From: Lepus europaeus
Taxonomy: Eukaryota > Chordata > Mammalia > Lagomorpha > Leporidae
Assembly: GCF_033115175.1 (NCBI RefSeq)
Contig: NC_084830.1
Span: 47,251,409 to 47,315,408 of the forward strand
DNA: 64,000 nt
Direction of reading: 5' to 3'
In this document: positions 1-10,066 of the stretch, in pieces
Numbering within the stretch: position 1 is the first letter of the stretch
Layout of the letters: each line of letters opens with the position of its first letter
Notes under the pieces: model-generated
What the model was told of the DNA's origin: nothing
Databases searched by the model: none
Seen by the model: the letters and a program-made list of their open reading frames with translations, nothing else
Made by a program: the position numbers and the translations under genes

Positions 1-939
1 TTAGAAGTCATCCCTTTTACAATCAACTACTATCATTTGATAACCTCTTGGGGTTAAGAGTACAGATGTAAGATCTCAGAGATTCCTGATGGGAATACTT
101 CATATCCCAAGTATGTTTTCCCTTGAAAATGACATCACCACAGGGATACATTTTTCAAATAATTTGGCCATCGTGTTATAAAAGCCTCCTTAGATATATA
201 AGGAAGTACTCTGAATCTTGAACAAAATTTTTCAAAATATAGGAATAAAAACATAAAGCTTATGGGTTAATTAGGCTTATATAGTCTTGATGTAATGAGG
301 TGACAAAGACTGGCAAAGAATAGCATTAAAACAAAGACTGTATTATATAACTTTGTACCAAATTTTAATGTCATGAAAGCTAATACTAAATACTTTTTGC
401 TTGAAAAAGGTTTTATTTTCTTCATTGGATCATAAATTATTTGTAACAATTCATTTGAAAACTTACTCCTAAACAGCAGTCAAATTGCTATCCATGGCTT
501 AAGACTTCCATCCCTAGCTTTTCTCCTACCTGATGTAACTCTGTGGATAAACGTCACCGAGGTAGTTTTATAACTATCTCTTTAGTTTAAAGCACTGAAT
601 TACTCTTAAATGTTGCAATAGGAAGAATGTAGAACTAACAGACTTGGTTATAAGAACAAATTTTCCTTTGAGGACCAAAAATGGATCACTGTGATACAAC
701 TCTAATAGGTAAAATTTCACAAATTCTAGTTCCCAGGATTGTGTTTATATGTGTGGATGGGTGGGTACAGGCACATGTGCATGTAAAATTCCAACATAAA
801 TTTTTTTATTAATGCATAGGGTTGGAAAAATTTGTTGAACATTTATTGAGGATCTACTACATTCCATCTTCTGAGTTATGTACTTCCAGGTAGACATAAT
901 AGTAATAATAATAAATAATGACTATATAAATTATCACAT
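1..939. other. No recognised element
   Basis: AT-rich sequence in which I recognise no gene, RNA or repeat. The only open frame, about 60 codons on the minus strand near 267-449, has no recognisable domain and looks incidental. Confidence 0.5.
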
Positions 940-1145
940 TTACTAAGAAATTACTATGTGCCAGGCTCTATTATAAGCAACATACAGGTAGTTTTATTTT
1001 TTTATAAGAACCCCATGAGGAAGGTATTAATATCTCCATTATATGAAAAAACTGAGGATCAAAGAGGTGAAGAAGCCAAGATAGTAGAAATGCAGTCAGA
1101 ATTCAAATTCAGTCATTCTGAACCACTGCTATACAAACTTGTTCG
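940..1145 (-). mobile_element. MIR-like ancient SINE fragment
   Basis: The plus strand reads like the reverse complement of MIR: 'ctatgtgccaggctctatt', then 'ccccatgaggaaggta', then an 'aaactgaggatcaaagaggt' segment and a degenerate 'attcaaattcagtcattctg'. This order (tail, core, tRNA-related part) is that of an antisense MIR. The overlapping 81-codon open frame at 958-1203 is a by-product. Heavily diverged; no direct repeats visible. Confidence 0.65.
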
Positions 1146-2034
1146 TACTCCTCAAGATCTCACAACTGGCAAGAGTGGCAAAACCAGAAATCTGCAGAAA
1201 TAAAATGGATATACAAAAGAAGCTTTCCATCTTTTAAGTGTGGGGGGTCACAGAGGATTTATGGAATCAATGCCAATGAGAATGAGTGGTATTCTCGGAA
1301 GGATGAGCTAAGGAGGGGTATTTCAGATAAAGAGAACATGATGGATACAGATGTGGATGTGTGAAGCAGTGTGGACTGACAGAGTCATTACTGTGGGTCA
1401 GTGACTGCTGTAATGTGTAGCTCATACAGATGAGAATTGGGCTATGATGAGCTGGCTGGATGGGTAGGAACCAGAGGGAAGGATCTCACATCCTATGCCA
1501 TAAAGTACAGTGTTTCCTAAATTCCAAGAGCTTACAAAAACTTAAAGCCAGATATTTATATGACTTGATTTTTGTTCTAGAAAAGTAACCCTAAGGGATG
1601 TGTGAGGTCAGATTTGAGGGGGCCAGAGATGGATGAGGGAGAATAGCAGAATGTTATGACACTATCCAGGGAAGGGACATGGGCATCTAAACTCTGTGCA
1701 CAGAACATGAATGAAAAGATCTGTTTGAGAAGTACTTTGTGCCCGAGGATCAATAGAACGAAAGGCTTTGGACAAGTTTGGATTGAGGTGAGGTTGTGCT
1801 GAACACTCAGACTAGCAACTGGAGTAACTGAGGGGATGGTAGTACTGTTCATTTCCATGACATTGTAAGATGGAAAGCAGGCCAATGGTGAGAAGATTCT
1901 TGAGTTCTGCTTCTTCAATCATCTCTCTTGCCATTTCTAACATATTCCCCCTTTTTCCTATGAGCCCAACACCACCTTGTGATCTAATTTTTTGAGTCTT
2001 TACCTTGTTATATAATTGTTTATACTTATCTTCC
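1146..2034. other. No recognised element
   Basis: Unique-looking sequence of mixed composition. Two overlapping minus-strand frames (1577-1918 and 1812-2036) show no family features and no initiation or splice context, so I do not call a gene. Confidence 0.45.
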
Positions 2035-2115
2035 ACACTAAATTATGAGATCCTTGGCAGCAAACACTATGTAATTTATTCAGCATTCAAAATTTTTGTT
2101 AAATAAGTGAATGAA
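2035..2115 (+). mobile_element. L2-like 3' end fragment
   Basis: A 'gagatccttggcagcaaacact' type segment followed by 'gttaaataagtgaatgaata' resembles the conserved LINE-2 3' end (reads like 'gagctccttgagggcag...' then 'tgaatgaatga'). Short and diverged, so a MIR tail is an alternative. Confidence 0.45.
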
Positions 2116-2554
2116 TAGCATCATCACTTGTTTCATTAATGGATAAATAAGCATTAAAAGGAAATTTCCTCCCTATGGTAGACTACCATTTTTTTTTCAT
2201 GTTGTGCCTTCAAAATCCTTAAAATAAAACAGATCTACCAGACGTGTCATGGAATTAAAAGCATTAATGATACTATCATCCTTACTCTAGTCCATTATTT
2301 TGCAGTCCAAAACCTCTCATTCCTTTCAAATGTTTCACATACTGCATGCCTCCTACTTTCTTTATCTTCCTACTTGCCCTCCTCCAGATGTGTTTCAGTT
2401 TGTCAATGTTCTGCTTCAAGTGTTATATTCTGCTCATCCAAACCCTGCTCACCTGACCCATAAAGAATATAATGTGGCCATTAAGAGGAAAAAACATTAT
2501 TTTTTTAAAAAATTAAGAATTATTCTTAAGGAATTTTGGAAATTAAATCATCAG

Positions 2555-2655
2555 GTTAAAAGTATGTGGCAGATTTGTGATTGGAACTCAGGGTTCTGTC
2601 CCCAAAGTCTGGAAGTTTAACCACTTTACTATAATCCTTACTATGTTAGCCTAGA
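2555..2655 (-). mobile_element. MIR-like fragment
   Basis: The sequence 'gattggaactcagggttctg' followed by 'gtttaaccactttactataa' matches the reverse complement of the MIR tRNA-related head (the 'tatagtggttaagag...ggttcgaatcc' region). Antisense, about 100 bases. Confidence 0.6.
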
Positions 2656-2739
2656 AGTGAGTCTCTGGTAAGTCTTCAATATTATCCAACTTTAGTCCAA
2701 TGACAAATTCACCCAACGAGAAGAGAGAAATTTCTGGAG

Positions 2740-2880
2740 GAAGTGTGGTTGAGTAGCTCTCTAGGTTCAAATCCTGGTTCAGATGTTCATCAGCTACAAA
2801 CTGGCCTAAGCTTCCTGAGCCCTCTGACATTCAATGTACTCATCTATATAATAGAAGAGTATTTATAACCCATTTATATT
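2740..2880 (+). mobile_element. MIR-like fragment
   Basis: 'gttgagtagctctctaggtt', 'caaatcctggttcagatgtt' and a 'cttcctgagccctctgacat' to 'actcatctatataatag' series follow the MIR order (A-box side, B-box-like 'ggttcaaatcctgg', core, 'tcatctgtaaaatgg'). Sense orientation, diverged. Confidence 0.6.
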
Positions 2881-3285
2881 TAATGTATTGGAGTATTGGT
2901 CCACTTATATTTAATATAATTACAGATACTCATGTAGTAACTTAGCCCACTTATATTTAAAGTAATCATAGATATAGCAGAGCTTCTATCTACCATCTTA
3001 CTAGTTTTTTTTCCATTTAGGCCTTATGTTGTATATTTTTACTTTTTTCTTATCTCCTTCTCTAATTTATTAGTTATACATACTCTTGTTTTCTTTTAGT
3101 GGTTATTCGGAAGTTTATGGCCTGACATTTTAGAGTCTAAAGTAAATTTCTACCTTTACCACTTCCTGGATACTCTTAGACTTTTTAAACTCAGTTTATT
3201 CCTTTCCCTCCTCTTTCATTATTTTTATCATACACTTAGTTGTACATATATTTGAAACTTCAAAAGGCACCATTAAAACTTTCCT

Positions 3286-3606
3286 GGGGCCAGTGTTGTG
3301 TCATAGAAGGTGAAACAGCAACATGCAATGTCAGCATCCCATATGGGTGCCAGTTCATGTCCCAGCTACTCAATTACTGATCCAACTCTCTGCTAATGGT
3401 CTGGGAAAAGCAGAAGAAGCAGGCCCAAGTGGTTGGGCCCCTGCACTCACATGAGAGACCTGGATGAAGCTCCTGGCTCCTATCTTCAACCTGGTTCAAA
3501 CCTGGCCTTTGCAGAAATCTGGGGGAATGAACCAAATGATGGAAGATCTCTCTTTGTCTCTCCTCTCTCTGCAACTCTTTCAAATAAATGATAGATATTT
3601 TTAAAA
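3286..3606 (+). mobile_element. CSINE (C-repeat SINE), older type
   Basis: Starts with 'ggggccagtgttgtgtcata' and carries the family landmarks in order: 'atcccatatgggtgcc', 'gttcatgtcccagct' (B-box remnant), 'ggcccaagtggttgggcccc', 'gagacctggatgaagctcctgg', CT-rich 'ctctttgtctctcctctctc', and an A-rich end 'caaataaatgatagat'. This is a non-autonomous element derived from a tRNA and mobilised by L1 machinery. About 320 bases, moderately diverged. Confidence 0.92.
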
Positions 3607-3634
3607 TAGTTTCCTATAACCATTATTTACTTGT

Positions 3635-3772
3635 ATACACATATTTTATATATACACATATTGTATATAAATATGTATATGTGTATGTTAATATATAATG
3701 TGTATATTATAAATACCATATAATATATGTACACATATATACCATTTACCTATTTACCCACATATATACCCT
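3635..3772. repeat. AT-rich (TA)n low-complexity tract
   Basis: Alternating TA/TG/CA dinucleotides such as 'tatatacacatattgtatat' fill the stretch directly 3' of the preceding SINE tail. It is likely an expanded, decayed simple repeat. Confidence 0.75.
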
Positions 3773-3774
3773 TT

Positions 3775-4480
3775 CTGGTACTCCTTTTTTTTCCTACTCC
3801 TGCCCTTCCATTTGCTCATCTAGAGTAATTTTCTTTTGCCTGAGGAAGTCCCCTGAGTATTTCCTGTAAGGAAGACCTACTGGTGATTAATAGCCTTGGT
3901 TGTTATTTTTATGAAAATATTTTCATTTTGCCTTCACCTTTGAAAAATATTTCTACTTGTCTTCCCATTTGGCCCTTTGAAAAGATTACTCCATTTTTTT
4001 TTTTTCTGGCTTCCATCGTTTCCTTGAGAAATCGGATGTAAGTCATTTCTGTTTCATTTAATTTAATTTGTTTTTCCTTTTTTTCTCAATTCTGAAATTT
4101 TCTTTATACACTTAATCATAGAAATTTGATAACTATGTGCCTATATGTGGTTTTCTATGTGTTAATACTACTTGAGACTTCCTGAACTTCTTTAGTCTGG
4201 GGGCTAATATTTTTCTTCAATTTTGGAAAACGCTTAGTCATCACATTCGACATTCTTTGTCTCCTCTCATTCTGGAACATCATGTATACACATATTTGAG
4301 TATTTCCCATTTGTCTCCTGAGTAATATTTTGTCCCATTATCCTTTCTCCTTGTTCTTCAGTTTGGATTTATTTTTATTCATCTAAATTTTAGGTCTCTA
4401 ATCCATTTCATCTGCTGCAGTCAATCTGTTACTAAAGTCATTCAGTGAGTATCTGATTTCAGATAAAAAGGTTTATGATC
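3775..4480 (-). mobile_element. Ancient L1 remnant, ORF1 region
   Basis: On the minus strand the sequence preserves fragments typical of the L1 ORF1 C-terminal half. Around 4005-4050 the plus strand 'ggcttccatcgtttccttga' is the complement of the region encoding the conserved 'ADFSSET..EA' stretch. Further along, 'ccattttggaagttt'-like and 'cattctggaacatca' segments follow in the antisense ORF1 order. There are many indels and no open frame. It is much more diverged than the other L1 copies here, and it may extend leftward toward 2.9 kb. Confidence 0.55.
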
Positions 4481-4531
4481 ATCACCTCCACTCTGAGCAG
4501 TCCTCTACTCTCTGCAGTTCTAGATCATGTA

Positions 4532-4859
4532 TTTTTTTTTAAACAGGCAGAGTTAGACAGTGAGAGAGAGAGACAGAGAGAAAGGTCTTCCTTTCTTCAT
4601 TGGTTCACCCCCCGAGTGGCCGCTACAGCCAGCGCGTTGCAGCCGGCGTTCTGCGCCAGGAGCCAGGTGCTTCTCCTGGTCTCCCATGGGGTGCAGGGCC
4701 CAAGGACTTGGGCCATCCTCCACTGCCCTCCCGGGCCACAGCAGAGAGCTGGACTGGAAGAAGAGCAACAGGGACAGGACCGGCGCCCCAACCAGGACTA
4801 GAACCCGGGCTGCCGGTGCCGCAGGTGGAGGATTAGCCTAGTGAGCCGCAGCACCAGCC
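4532..4859 (-). mobile_element. CSINE, young GC-rich type, with TSD
   Basis: Antisense copy: poly-T, 'aacaggcagagttagacagt', (GA)n, 'cattggttcaccccccgagt', 'ccaggtgcttctcctggtct', 'tagaacccgggctgccggtg', then 'gattagcctagtgagccgca' and 'gcaccagcc'. Flanked by the 9-bp direct repeat 'gatcatgta' (4523-4531 and 4860-4868). Open frames of 60-110 codons on both strands come from this element's GC-rich sequence. Confidence 0.95.
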
Positions 4860-4916
4860 GATCATGTAGTCTTCACAGTTTCCACAGCTCCATTATGTCT
4901 TTAAAACACAATGTTT

Positions 4917-5007
4917 GGGGGCCAGCGCTGTAGTGCAGCAGGTTAAAGCCCTGACCTAAAGTGCTGGCGTCTGCTTTCAAATAAATAAAATAAAAATCTT
5001 TAAAAAA
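4917..5007 (+). mobile_element. Internally deleted CSINE with TSD
   Basis: The first about 55 bases are a normal CSINE head ('gggggccagcgctgtagtgc', 'aggttaaagccctgacct', 'aagtgctggcgtc'). These join directly to the 3' terminal 'tgctttcaaataaataaaat' and A-rich tail, so about 230 bases of body are absent. Near-matching direct repeats flank it: 'acacaatgttt' (4906-4916) and 'acatattgttt' (5008-5018), 9 of 11 identical. This suggests the short form was inserted as a unit. Confidence 0.82.
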
Positions 5008-5018
5008 ACATATTGTTT

Positions 5019-6540
5019 GTAATTTAACATCTAACTCTTTTCATTAGTCACAATGGGAGAAGGTGCCTCCCACAGCATACTTTATCTTACTGAAGGTAGA
5101 AGTCTTTTGAGAGACCATTCTTCATTAGTGATCAACATTGATGATTTTAATGCAGTGCTCAATAAATACTTAGTGAGTATCTCCGTAGCTGCAAGAAATA
5201 CATTTGGCTATGGATAATAGAAAAGCTCTTATTGTAGCTTAGTGAAACCGGTTTTCGACTGCTCACGTGATGAACCCTAAAGTTAGGCACTAACCGATAT
5301 TATTTCAGCAGTTCAGTATTGTCAACGTGGATGTCTTTGAAATTCTCTTGGCCTTTACTTAATGCAGCATCTCTCAAGTTTATCAAATGGCTGTAACTCC
5401 AAATAATATTTTCACACTCAATACAAGATTAAAGTAGAAGGAAGGCACAGGAGAGTTAACTGTATTTTCTTTTAACCAGAAAAACCATAGCTGTCCGAAA
5501 CCTTTTAGATAAATTTGGATTTTATCTGACTGAATAGCTGTATCTTCTAGGTAGGAATTCATCAGGTAAAGAATACATGGAGCAGATAAAGAGTGATCTA
5601 TGCAAAGAAAAAGCAAATGCAGAGGAAAAGACAAGAAATCAAATAATTATACCTCACACAACAGTCATTATTATCTCAAATACCAAGATGTCTTCAGGAA
5701 TGTTAGAGTAGTAGATTTTCATAAAATCATCAAGGGTCCATATTATTTTATTTCTCTATTCTGCTATCCTCCATGGTTAACAGTTCCAGTCATGATCAAA
5801 AGTTGGCCATAGGCACTCCAGGCATCATATCTCTACACATCAAACTACAGGACTCAATAGAAATCATTTCTATCTTGGATCCCAAGGGCCACTAACAAAC
5901 TTTCTCTCAGTCAATGTGACACTACTTATCAGGATAAAAATTTCCCATGTAACATGATTAATATCAATGACAGGCCTAAATCAACCATTTTGGAAAGATA
6001 TTGAATTTACCACAATTAAGACTTATCCTCAAGAACTTATGCAAAAAAAAAAAAAGGTTTAGCTTTATCAAAGATATACCTGCTAGCAAGCCAAAAAAAT
6101 ATATTTAGGGTTTTCCAGCAAGGAAGAATGGGGAGAATGTCTATTAGATTCAATTGCATTTGCCACAGAGAGCAGGAGAAAAGCAGAAAATTCAAATAAT
6201 TCGGTATGTTTATGTACTAAAGATAAATGAAGTGAGTAGAAAAATCAGGGACAAGACAGGGCATTTTAAACAGCTGCCCTGAGTTTAGACTTCTTCCTGT
6301 AGGCAATGGGGATCTCTTACACCATTTTACTCAGGGAAATAACAGAATTAGATTTTCACTTTTGAAAGAATGATCTGGCTTTATGATAAAACAGTGGACT
6401 GATGGGGACAAGACTAAAGACAAAAGAGTATAAAGAAACACAAGGCTATGACGTAAGGAGGTAAGGGCATAGTTTCTTTCCATGAGACTTTTGCAAATAA
6501 AAAGAGCTGGCATTGACTGAATTAACTCATGCAGCCTTTC
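5019..6540. other. No recognised element
   Basis: About 1.5 kb without a recognisable gene. A 'gcagtgctcaataaatactt' motif near 5152-5174 may be an L2 or MIR end. Open frames at 5383-5634 (-) and 5600-5812 (+) are low-complexity and unsupported. Confidence 0.45.
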
Positions 6541-6544
6541 AGCA

Positions 6545-6955
6545 ATGTGGTAGTAAACCAAGACACAGGAGTTAAGTCACCTGCCTAAAGTTAGAAAGTA
6601 AGTGATATTACAGCAGGTGCTTGGAGCAGCACTTAAGATGCCCCTCAGCTAAGTCCCAGCTCTGCTTCCCATTCTAGTTACCTTCTAAAGTGCATCTGGG
6701 AAGGCAGTGGCTTAAGAAGTTGGGGCCTTGCCAGTCAGTGGGTAACCTGGATTTGAGTTCTTGGTTCCTGGTTTCGGACAGGCCCAGCCCTGGCTGCTGT
6801 AGGCATTTGAAGAGTAAACAAGTAGATGAGAGATATCTTTGTTTTTGTCTTTCTCTGTAAATAAATAAATATATAAAGTGACAGAGGTGAGATTGGAACT
6901 CAAGAAGTCAGTGTGCAGAATTTGTGGGCTTAAGCACCATGCTGTAACCCTTACT
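6545..6955 (-). mobile_element. MIR-like element split by a CSINE
   Basis: The left part (6560-6605, 'gagttaagtcacctgcctaa' with 'agaaagtaagtg') and the right part (6873-6955, 'gaggtgagattggaactcaa' with 'ttaagcaccatgctgtaacc') are consecutive pieces of an antisense MIR. They are separated by the older CSINE at 6612-6872. The split gives relative age: MIR first, CSINE second. Confidence 0.65.
6612..6872 (+). mobile_element. CSINE, old diverged copy
   Basis: Recognisable by 'gcaggtgcttggagcagcac', 'aagtcccagctctgcttccc', 'ggatttgagttcttggttcc', 'ggcccagccctggctgctgt', 'aggcatttgaagagtaaaca' and the 'aaataaataaatatataaag' tail. The middle is rearranged relative to younger copies. It sits inside a MIR. 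Confidence 0.8.
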
Positions 6956-7039
6956 GTGTCAGCATCAATGCGAGTGTCAGATCAGTTGCACATAACACCT
7001 GACTTTGGGCCAGTGACTCATTCCCCCCAGGCAGTAAGG

Positions 7040-7225
7040 AAACATGGCTGAGCAGGAGGGTTCTGGGTTCAAACCCTGACTCTGATGCTCACTAACTGCA
7101 GCCTTGGCCCAGCGACCTGAGTCCTCTAAGGCTCCGTTTCCTCCCCTACATAAAGAGGCGATCATCTCTGCTTTGATGCTGTAAAGACTGAATTACATGA
7201 GAAAATGCTTGCAAAGATTTCAGGA
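7040..7225 (+). mobile_element. MIR-like element, sense
   Basis: Landmarks in order: 'ggttctgggttcaaaccctg' (B-box region), 'gactctgatgctcactaact', 'cttggcccagcgacctgagt', 'ctccgtttcctcccctacat', 'gtaaagactgaattacatga' and 'aaaatgcttgc'. This matches the sense MIR from head to tail. Confidence 0.7.
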
Positions 7226-7512
7226 CCTGGAAGAGCCTGAAGATTTCTCAACCTGTATCTCTGTCTTTGCCAAAAAACAGTCCCAAGGTGGGCCAGGCAT
7301 TCCAGATTACCTGATGTTCTAGAAGTCAAGGCACCGGGCTTGATAGCTATGGCGGAAAACTGAAGGCCAGTGCTAGAACAGAGGTCCTATGCCTGGGGAT
7401 GCTTGAGTTTAAAGGGAAAAAAGTGTCACCTCTTGAATTTTTCCTAACCTCTAACTGAAATTTAGCAAGTGCTTTAATTATGGTCATAGTGTCCAAACAT
7501 AAGTGGTATTAG
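7226..7512. other. No recognised element
   Basis: Unique-looking sequence between the MIR and the next CSINE. No gene or repeat recognised. Confidence 0.4.
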
Positions 7513-7523
7513 AAATACCTGTG

Positions 7524-7854
7524 AGGCCAGCGCTGGGGCTCAATAGGCTAATCCTCCATCTGCGGTGCCAACACCCCGGGTTCTAGTCCTGGTCGGGGCG
7601 CCGGATTCTGTTCTGGTTGCCCCTCTTCCAGGCCAGCTCTCTGCTGTGGCCAGGGAGTGCAGTGGAGGATGGCCCAAGTGCTTGGGCCCTGCACCCGCAT
7701 GGGAGACCAGGAGAAGCACCTGGCTCCTGGCTTCGGATCCGTGCAGAACGCCGGCTGCAATGCACTGGCTGCAGCGGCCACTGTGGGGTGAACCAACGGC
7801 AAAGGAAGACCTTTCTCTCTGTCTCTCACTGTCCACTCTGTCTGTCAAAAAAAA
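7524..7854 (+). mobile_element. CSINE, young GC-rich type, with TSD
   Basis: Head 'aggccagcgctggggctcaa', 'taggctaatcctccatctgc', B-box-like 'gggttctagtcctggtcggg', 'gggagaccaggagaagcacc', CT-rich tract, 'ccactctgtctgtcaaaaaa' tail. Imperfect 11-bp direct repeats flank it: 'aaatacctgtg' (7513-7523) and 'aaattcctgtg' (7855-7865). Overlapping open frames on both strands are element-derived. Confidence 0.95.
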
Positions 7855-8019
7855 AAATTCCTGTGCCTCTGGCTACTAACAGATATTCCATATTTTCATA
7901 TCACATTTCAGTCATTGCAGACATCTTGTTATCACACACACCCTCCTTTGATATCAGTTATTAAGTCCATCATGAACTCTTTTTATTTAATGAATAAATA
8001 TATGCATATATGTTTTTCT

Positions 8020-8058
8020 TTTTTTAAAAGATTTATTTATTTGAAAGTCATACTTACA

Positions 8059-8092
<34 letters not shown>

Positions 8093-8402
8093 TAGGGAGA
8101 GAGAGAGAGAGAGGGAGAGAGAGAGAGGGGTCTTCAATCTGCTGGTTCGCTCTCCAGATGGCTACAATGATCAAGGCTTGGCCAGGCAGGCAGAAGCTGG
8201 GAGCCAGGAGCTTCACCCAGGTCTCCCATATGTCATGTGAGTGGCAGGACCCCAAGCACTTGGGCCATCTTCTGCTGATTTTCCCAGCCCATTAGCACTG
8301 AGCTGAATCAGAAGTTGAGTAGCCAGGACACAAACCAGAGACCATATGGGATGCTGGTGTTGCAGGAGGTAGTTTTTTCCCACTACACTATAATGCCAGC
8401 CC
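8020..8402 (-). mobile_element. CSINE with expanded (CA)n(GA)n
   Basis: Antisense copy: 'aaaagatttatttatttgaa', then an expanded (CA)n/(GA)n block at about 8055-8128, 'ctgctggttcgctctccaga', 'gggagccaggagcttcaccc', 'ccaagcacttgggccatctt', 'gaccatatgggatgctggtg' and 'cactataatgccagcccc'. The CT segment has grown into a microsatellite longer than in most neighbours. Confidence 0.92.
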
Positions 8403-8530
8403 CTTATTAGTTTTCTGTGTTGCAATCTGCCATAAATTTTAAAATATTTTGATAACTCAATTTCAACAACAAATTTTTTCCTTTGAAATCCTTTATATTT
8501 TATGTTCTATACTTGAACACATTATTTTGA
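8403..8530. other. No recognised element
   Basis: Short AT-rich spacer between the CSINE and the GC-richer block. Confidence 0.4.
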
Positions 8531-9330
8531 GAAGCCGAAAGACTTTACCAATTATAAAAGGGAGTCCATGGCACAAAACGAACCCCTGCACTGAAGGAAC
8601 TAGCACTTTTGGGGGTGGGAGTGAACAGCAGCAGGACAAGGGTGGCGGATCCCCTCAGTCACGTGCACTAGCAGTTGCAAGGAAAGAAGCCCAGCACTCC
8701 CCTGCGTGTGACCCTCAGCAGAGCCGGGGCAGGATGCAGATGACCCAGGCCTGGCAGCTTCTGAGACTTTTTCCTGAGCATTCTTGTAAAACAGCAACCA
8801 CATTGCCACATGTGCCTGGAATTTGATTTCCAGGCCAAGTGTCAGCTTTTCCATGCTAAGCCTCCCTCAGGTTTTGGCCCAGGTTCTGCTGCTGTCAAGG
8901 CCCAACCCTTTCAATACCTCGACCACCTGCCAGAGAGAACAGATTCATGGAATTTTGGCTGCCACTTCTGAGTCACGTCCCCGCCACAGGCTTCCACCTG
9001 CAGCCTCGGGAGGCCTGGGCTGCAAGGTGCCTGAGGATACAACTGGCACTGACCCTGCCCAGTCAGGGCAACGTGTCCTTCCCTTATGGGTTAGGAGCCG
9101 CTACAAAAATGGGCCGATTTCCTCCTCTCTGCTCTCAAGAGGTATTTTCTTTGCAAAGACTCTAAATTTTTCCAATCTTATCTTTGTTTCTCCCATTATT
9201 CTTTGTTCTGCAATCCAACAACATTTTGCCACAGGAAGTGGTAGGAAGAAAGGCTTATGCAATGGAGAATATTGCTATAAATAGGAATTCTTGCTGTGAG
9301 CCTCTGAAGTAAACAGGCTGCAAATGCCCG
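8531..9330. other. GC-richer unique block, possible regulatory DNA
   Basis: About 800 bases of high-complexity sequence, visibly richer in G+C than its surroundings and free of any repeat family I recognise. It contains an E-box 'cacgtg' near 8661 and a perfect MEF2-type 'ctataaatag' at 9275-9284. Three overlapping open frames (8449-8826 +, 8600-8854 -, 8823-9284 +) have no recognisable domain. An enhancer, an unrecognised exon or a decayed pseudogene are all possible; none is shown. Confidence 0.3.
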
Positions 9331-9602
9331 CAGGCAGTGGCAGGGCTACTGGTCAAGGGTTGATGAGAATGTTCTCCAGTGAAATGGAATCTATCTCCTT
9401 CCAAATGATGCCTTCTCAAAAGTGAAGTGAATCCTATCACAAACTGTGGAGAAACTCCTGTATCAACTTATCAGATGAGATAAGTGGGCCAACCTTCTAG
9501 AAACAAAGGTCTAAAGGGTGTGTGCTGCAGAGGTGAGAAGAGACTGCAGAAAATTTTCTTCCCTCAGTTTGCAGCCAGGACCTGGCATTATACCACCCAC
9601 TT

Positions 9603-9655
9603 CCACACACCCACACCCACACCCACACCCACACCCACACCCATACCCACACCCA
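9603..9655. repeat. (CACACC)n hexanucleotide tandem repeat
   Basis: About eight units of 'cccaca', one with a C-to-T change ('cccata'), form a perfect-to-near-perfect microsatellite. Translation gives His-Pro or Thr-Pro repeats in two frames, which is an artefact. Confidence 0.95.
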
Positions 9656-9663
9656 AGGCGGCT

Positions 9664-9712
9664 TCTAAAAGTTCATGGAACGATGGAATTAAAAGATTAT
9701 GCAAACTTTTTT
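9664..9712. mobile_element. Half copy of palindromic DNA-transposon relic
   Basis: 'cttctaaaagttcatggaac' followed by 'atggaattaaaaga' resembles one arm of the inverted-repeat element also seen at 27.2-27.7 kb ('cttcaaaaagttcatggaa' type). Only one arm is clear. Confidence 0.4.
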
Positions 9713-9989
9713 ATAAGCCCCTTCCTGTGTGTATAATGTATGTCTTACCATTACATAGATTTATCTATTACTAAAACCTCCAGTGTTCCCAAGAAGCCAG
9801 CACATAAATTGTTCAGTTAGTACCCTTTTATCTGGTTCTTCTAAATTAAGCTACAACTAACTATGGATGGCAATGGAGAATAGTATGATAAGGTCCAGTG
9901 AGGAGACTTAGAGGGCCACATCTCATGGGAGAAAGAGAAAAGCAGAACTAAGGAGGAAATTAGCCATGGAGATAGTAGAGATAAAAGAG

Positions 9990-10066
9990 GACCATCCTGG
10001 TCTTAGAACTATGTTAGGTACCTAATACGCGATCAATAAAAATTAATTAAATGAACCAATGACACT
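9990..10066 (+). mobile_element. L2 or MIR 3' end fragment
   Basis: 'taggtacctaatacgcgatc' followed by 'aataaaaattaattaaatga' resembles the 'agtaggcgctcaataaatgt...tgaatgaa' terminus of L2. Short and diverged. Confidence 0.4.

Noticed and set aside
4132..4400. Conserved coding exon suggested by ORF1-like phrases
   Set aside because: The antisense match is to an ancient L1 ORF1 with many indels, not to a host gene.
4475..4841. Overlapping open frames of 64-108 codons on both strands
   Set aside because: They coincide exactly with a young GC-rich CSINE. The same translations recur at 7540-7964, 11560-11966, 16150-16601, 25444-25841, 50483-51035 and 58875-59326, each time inside a SINE. They are not genes.
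9518..9736. His-Pro repeat protein
   Set aside because: It is the translation of the (CACACC)n microsatellite.
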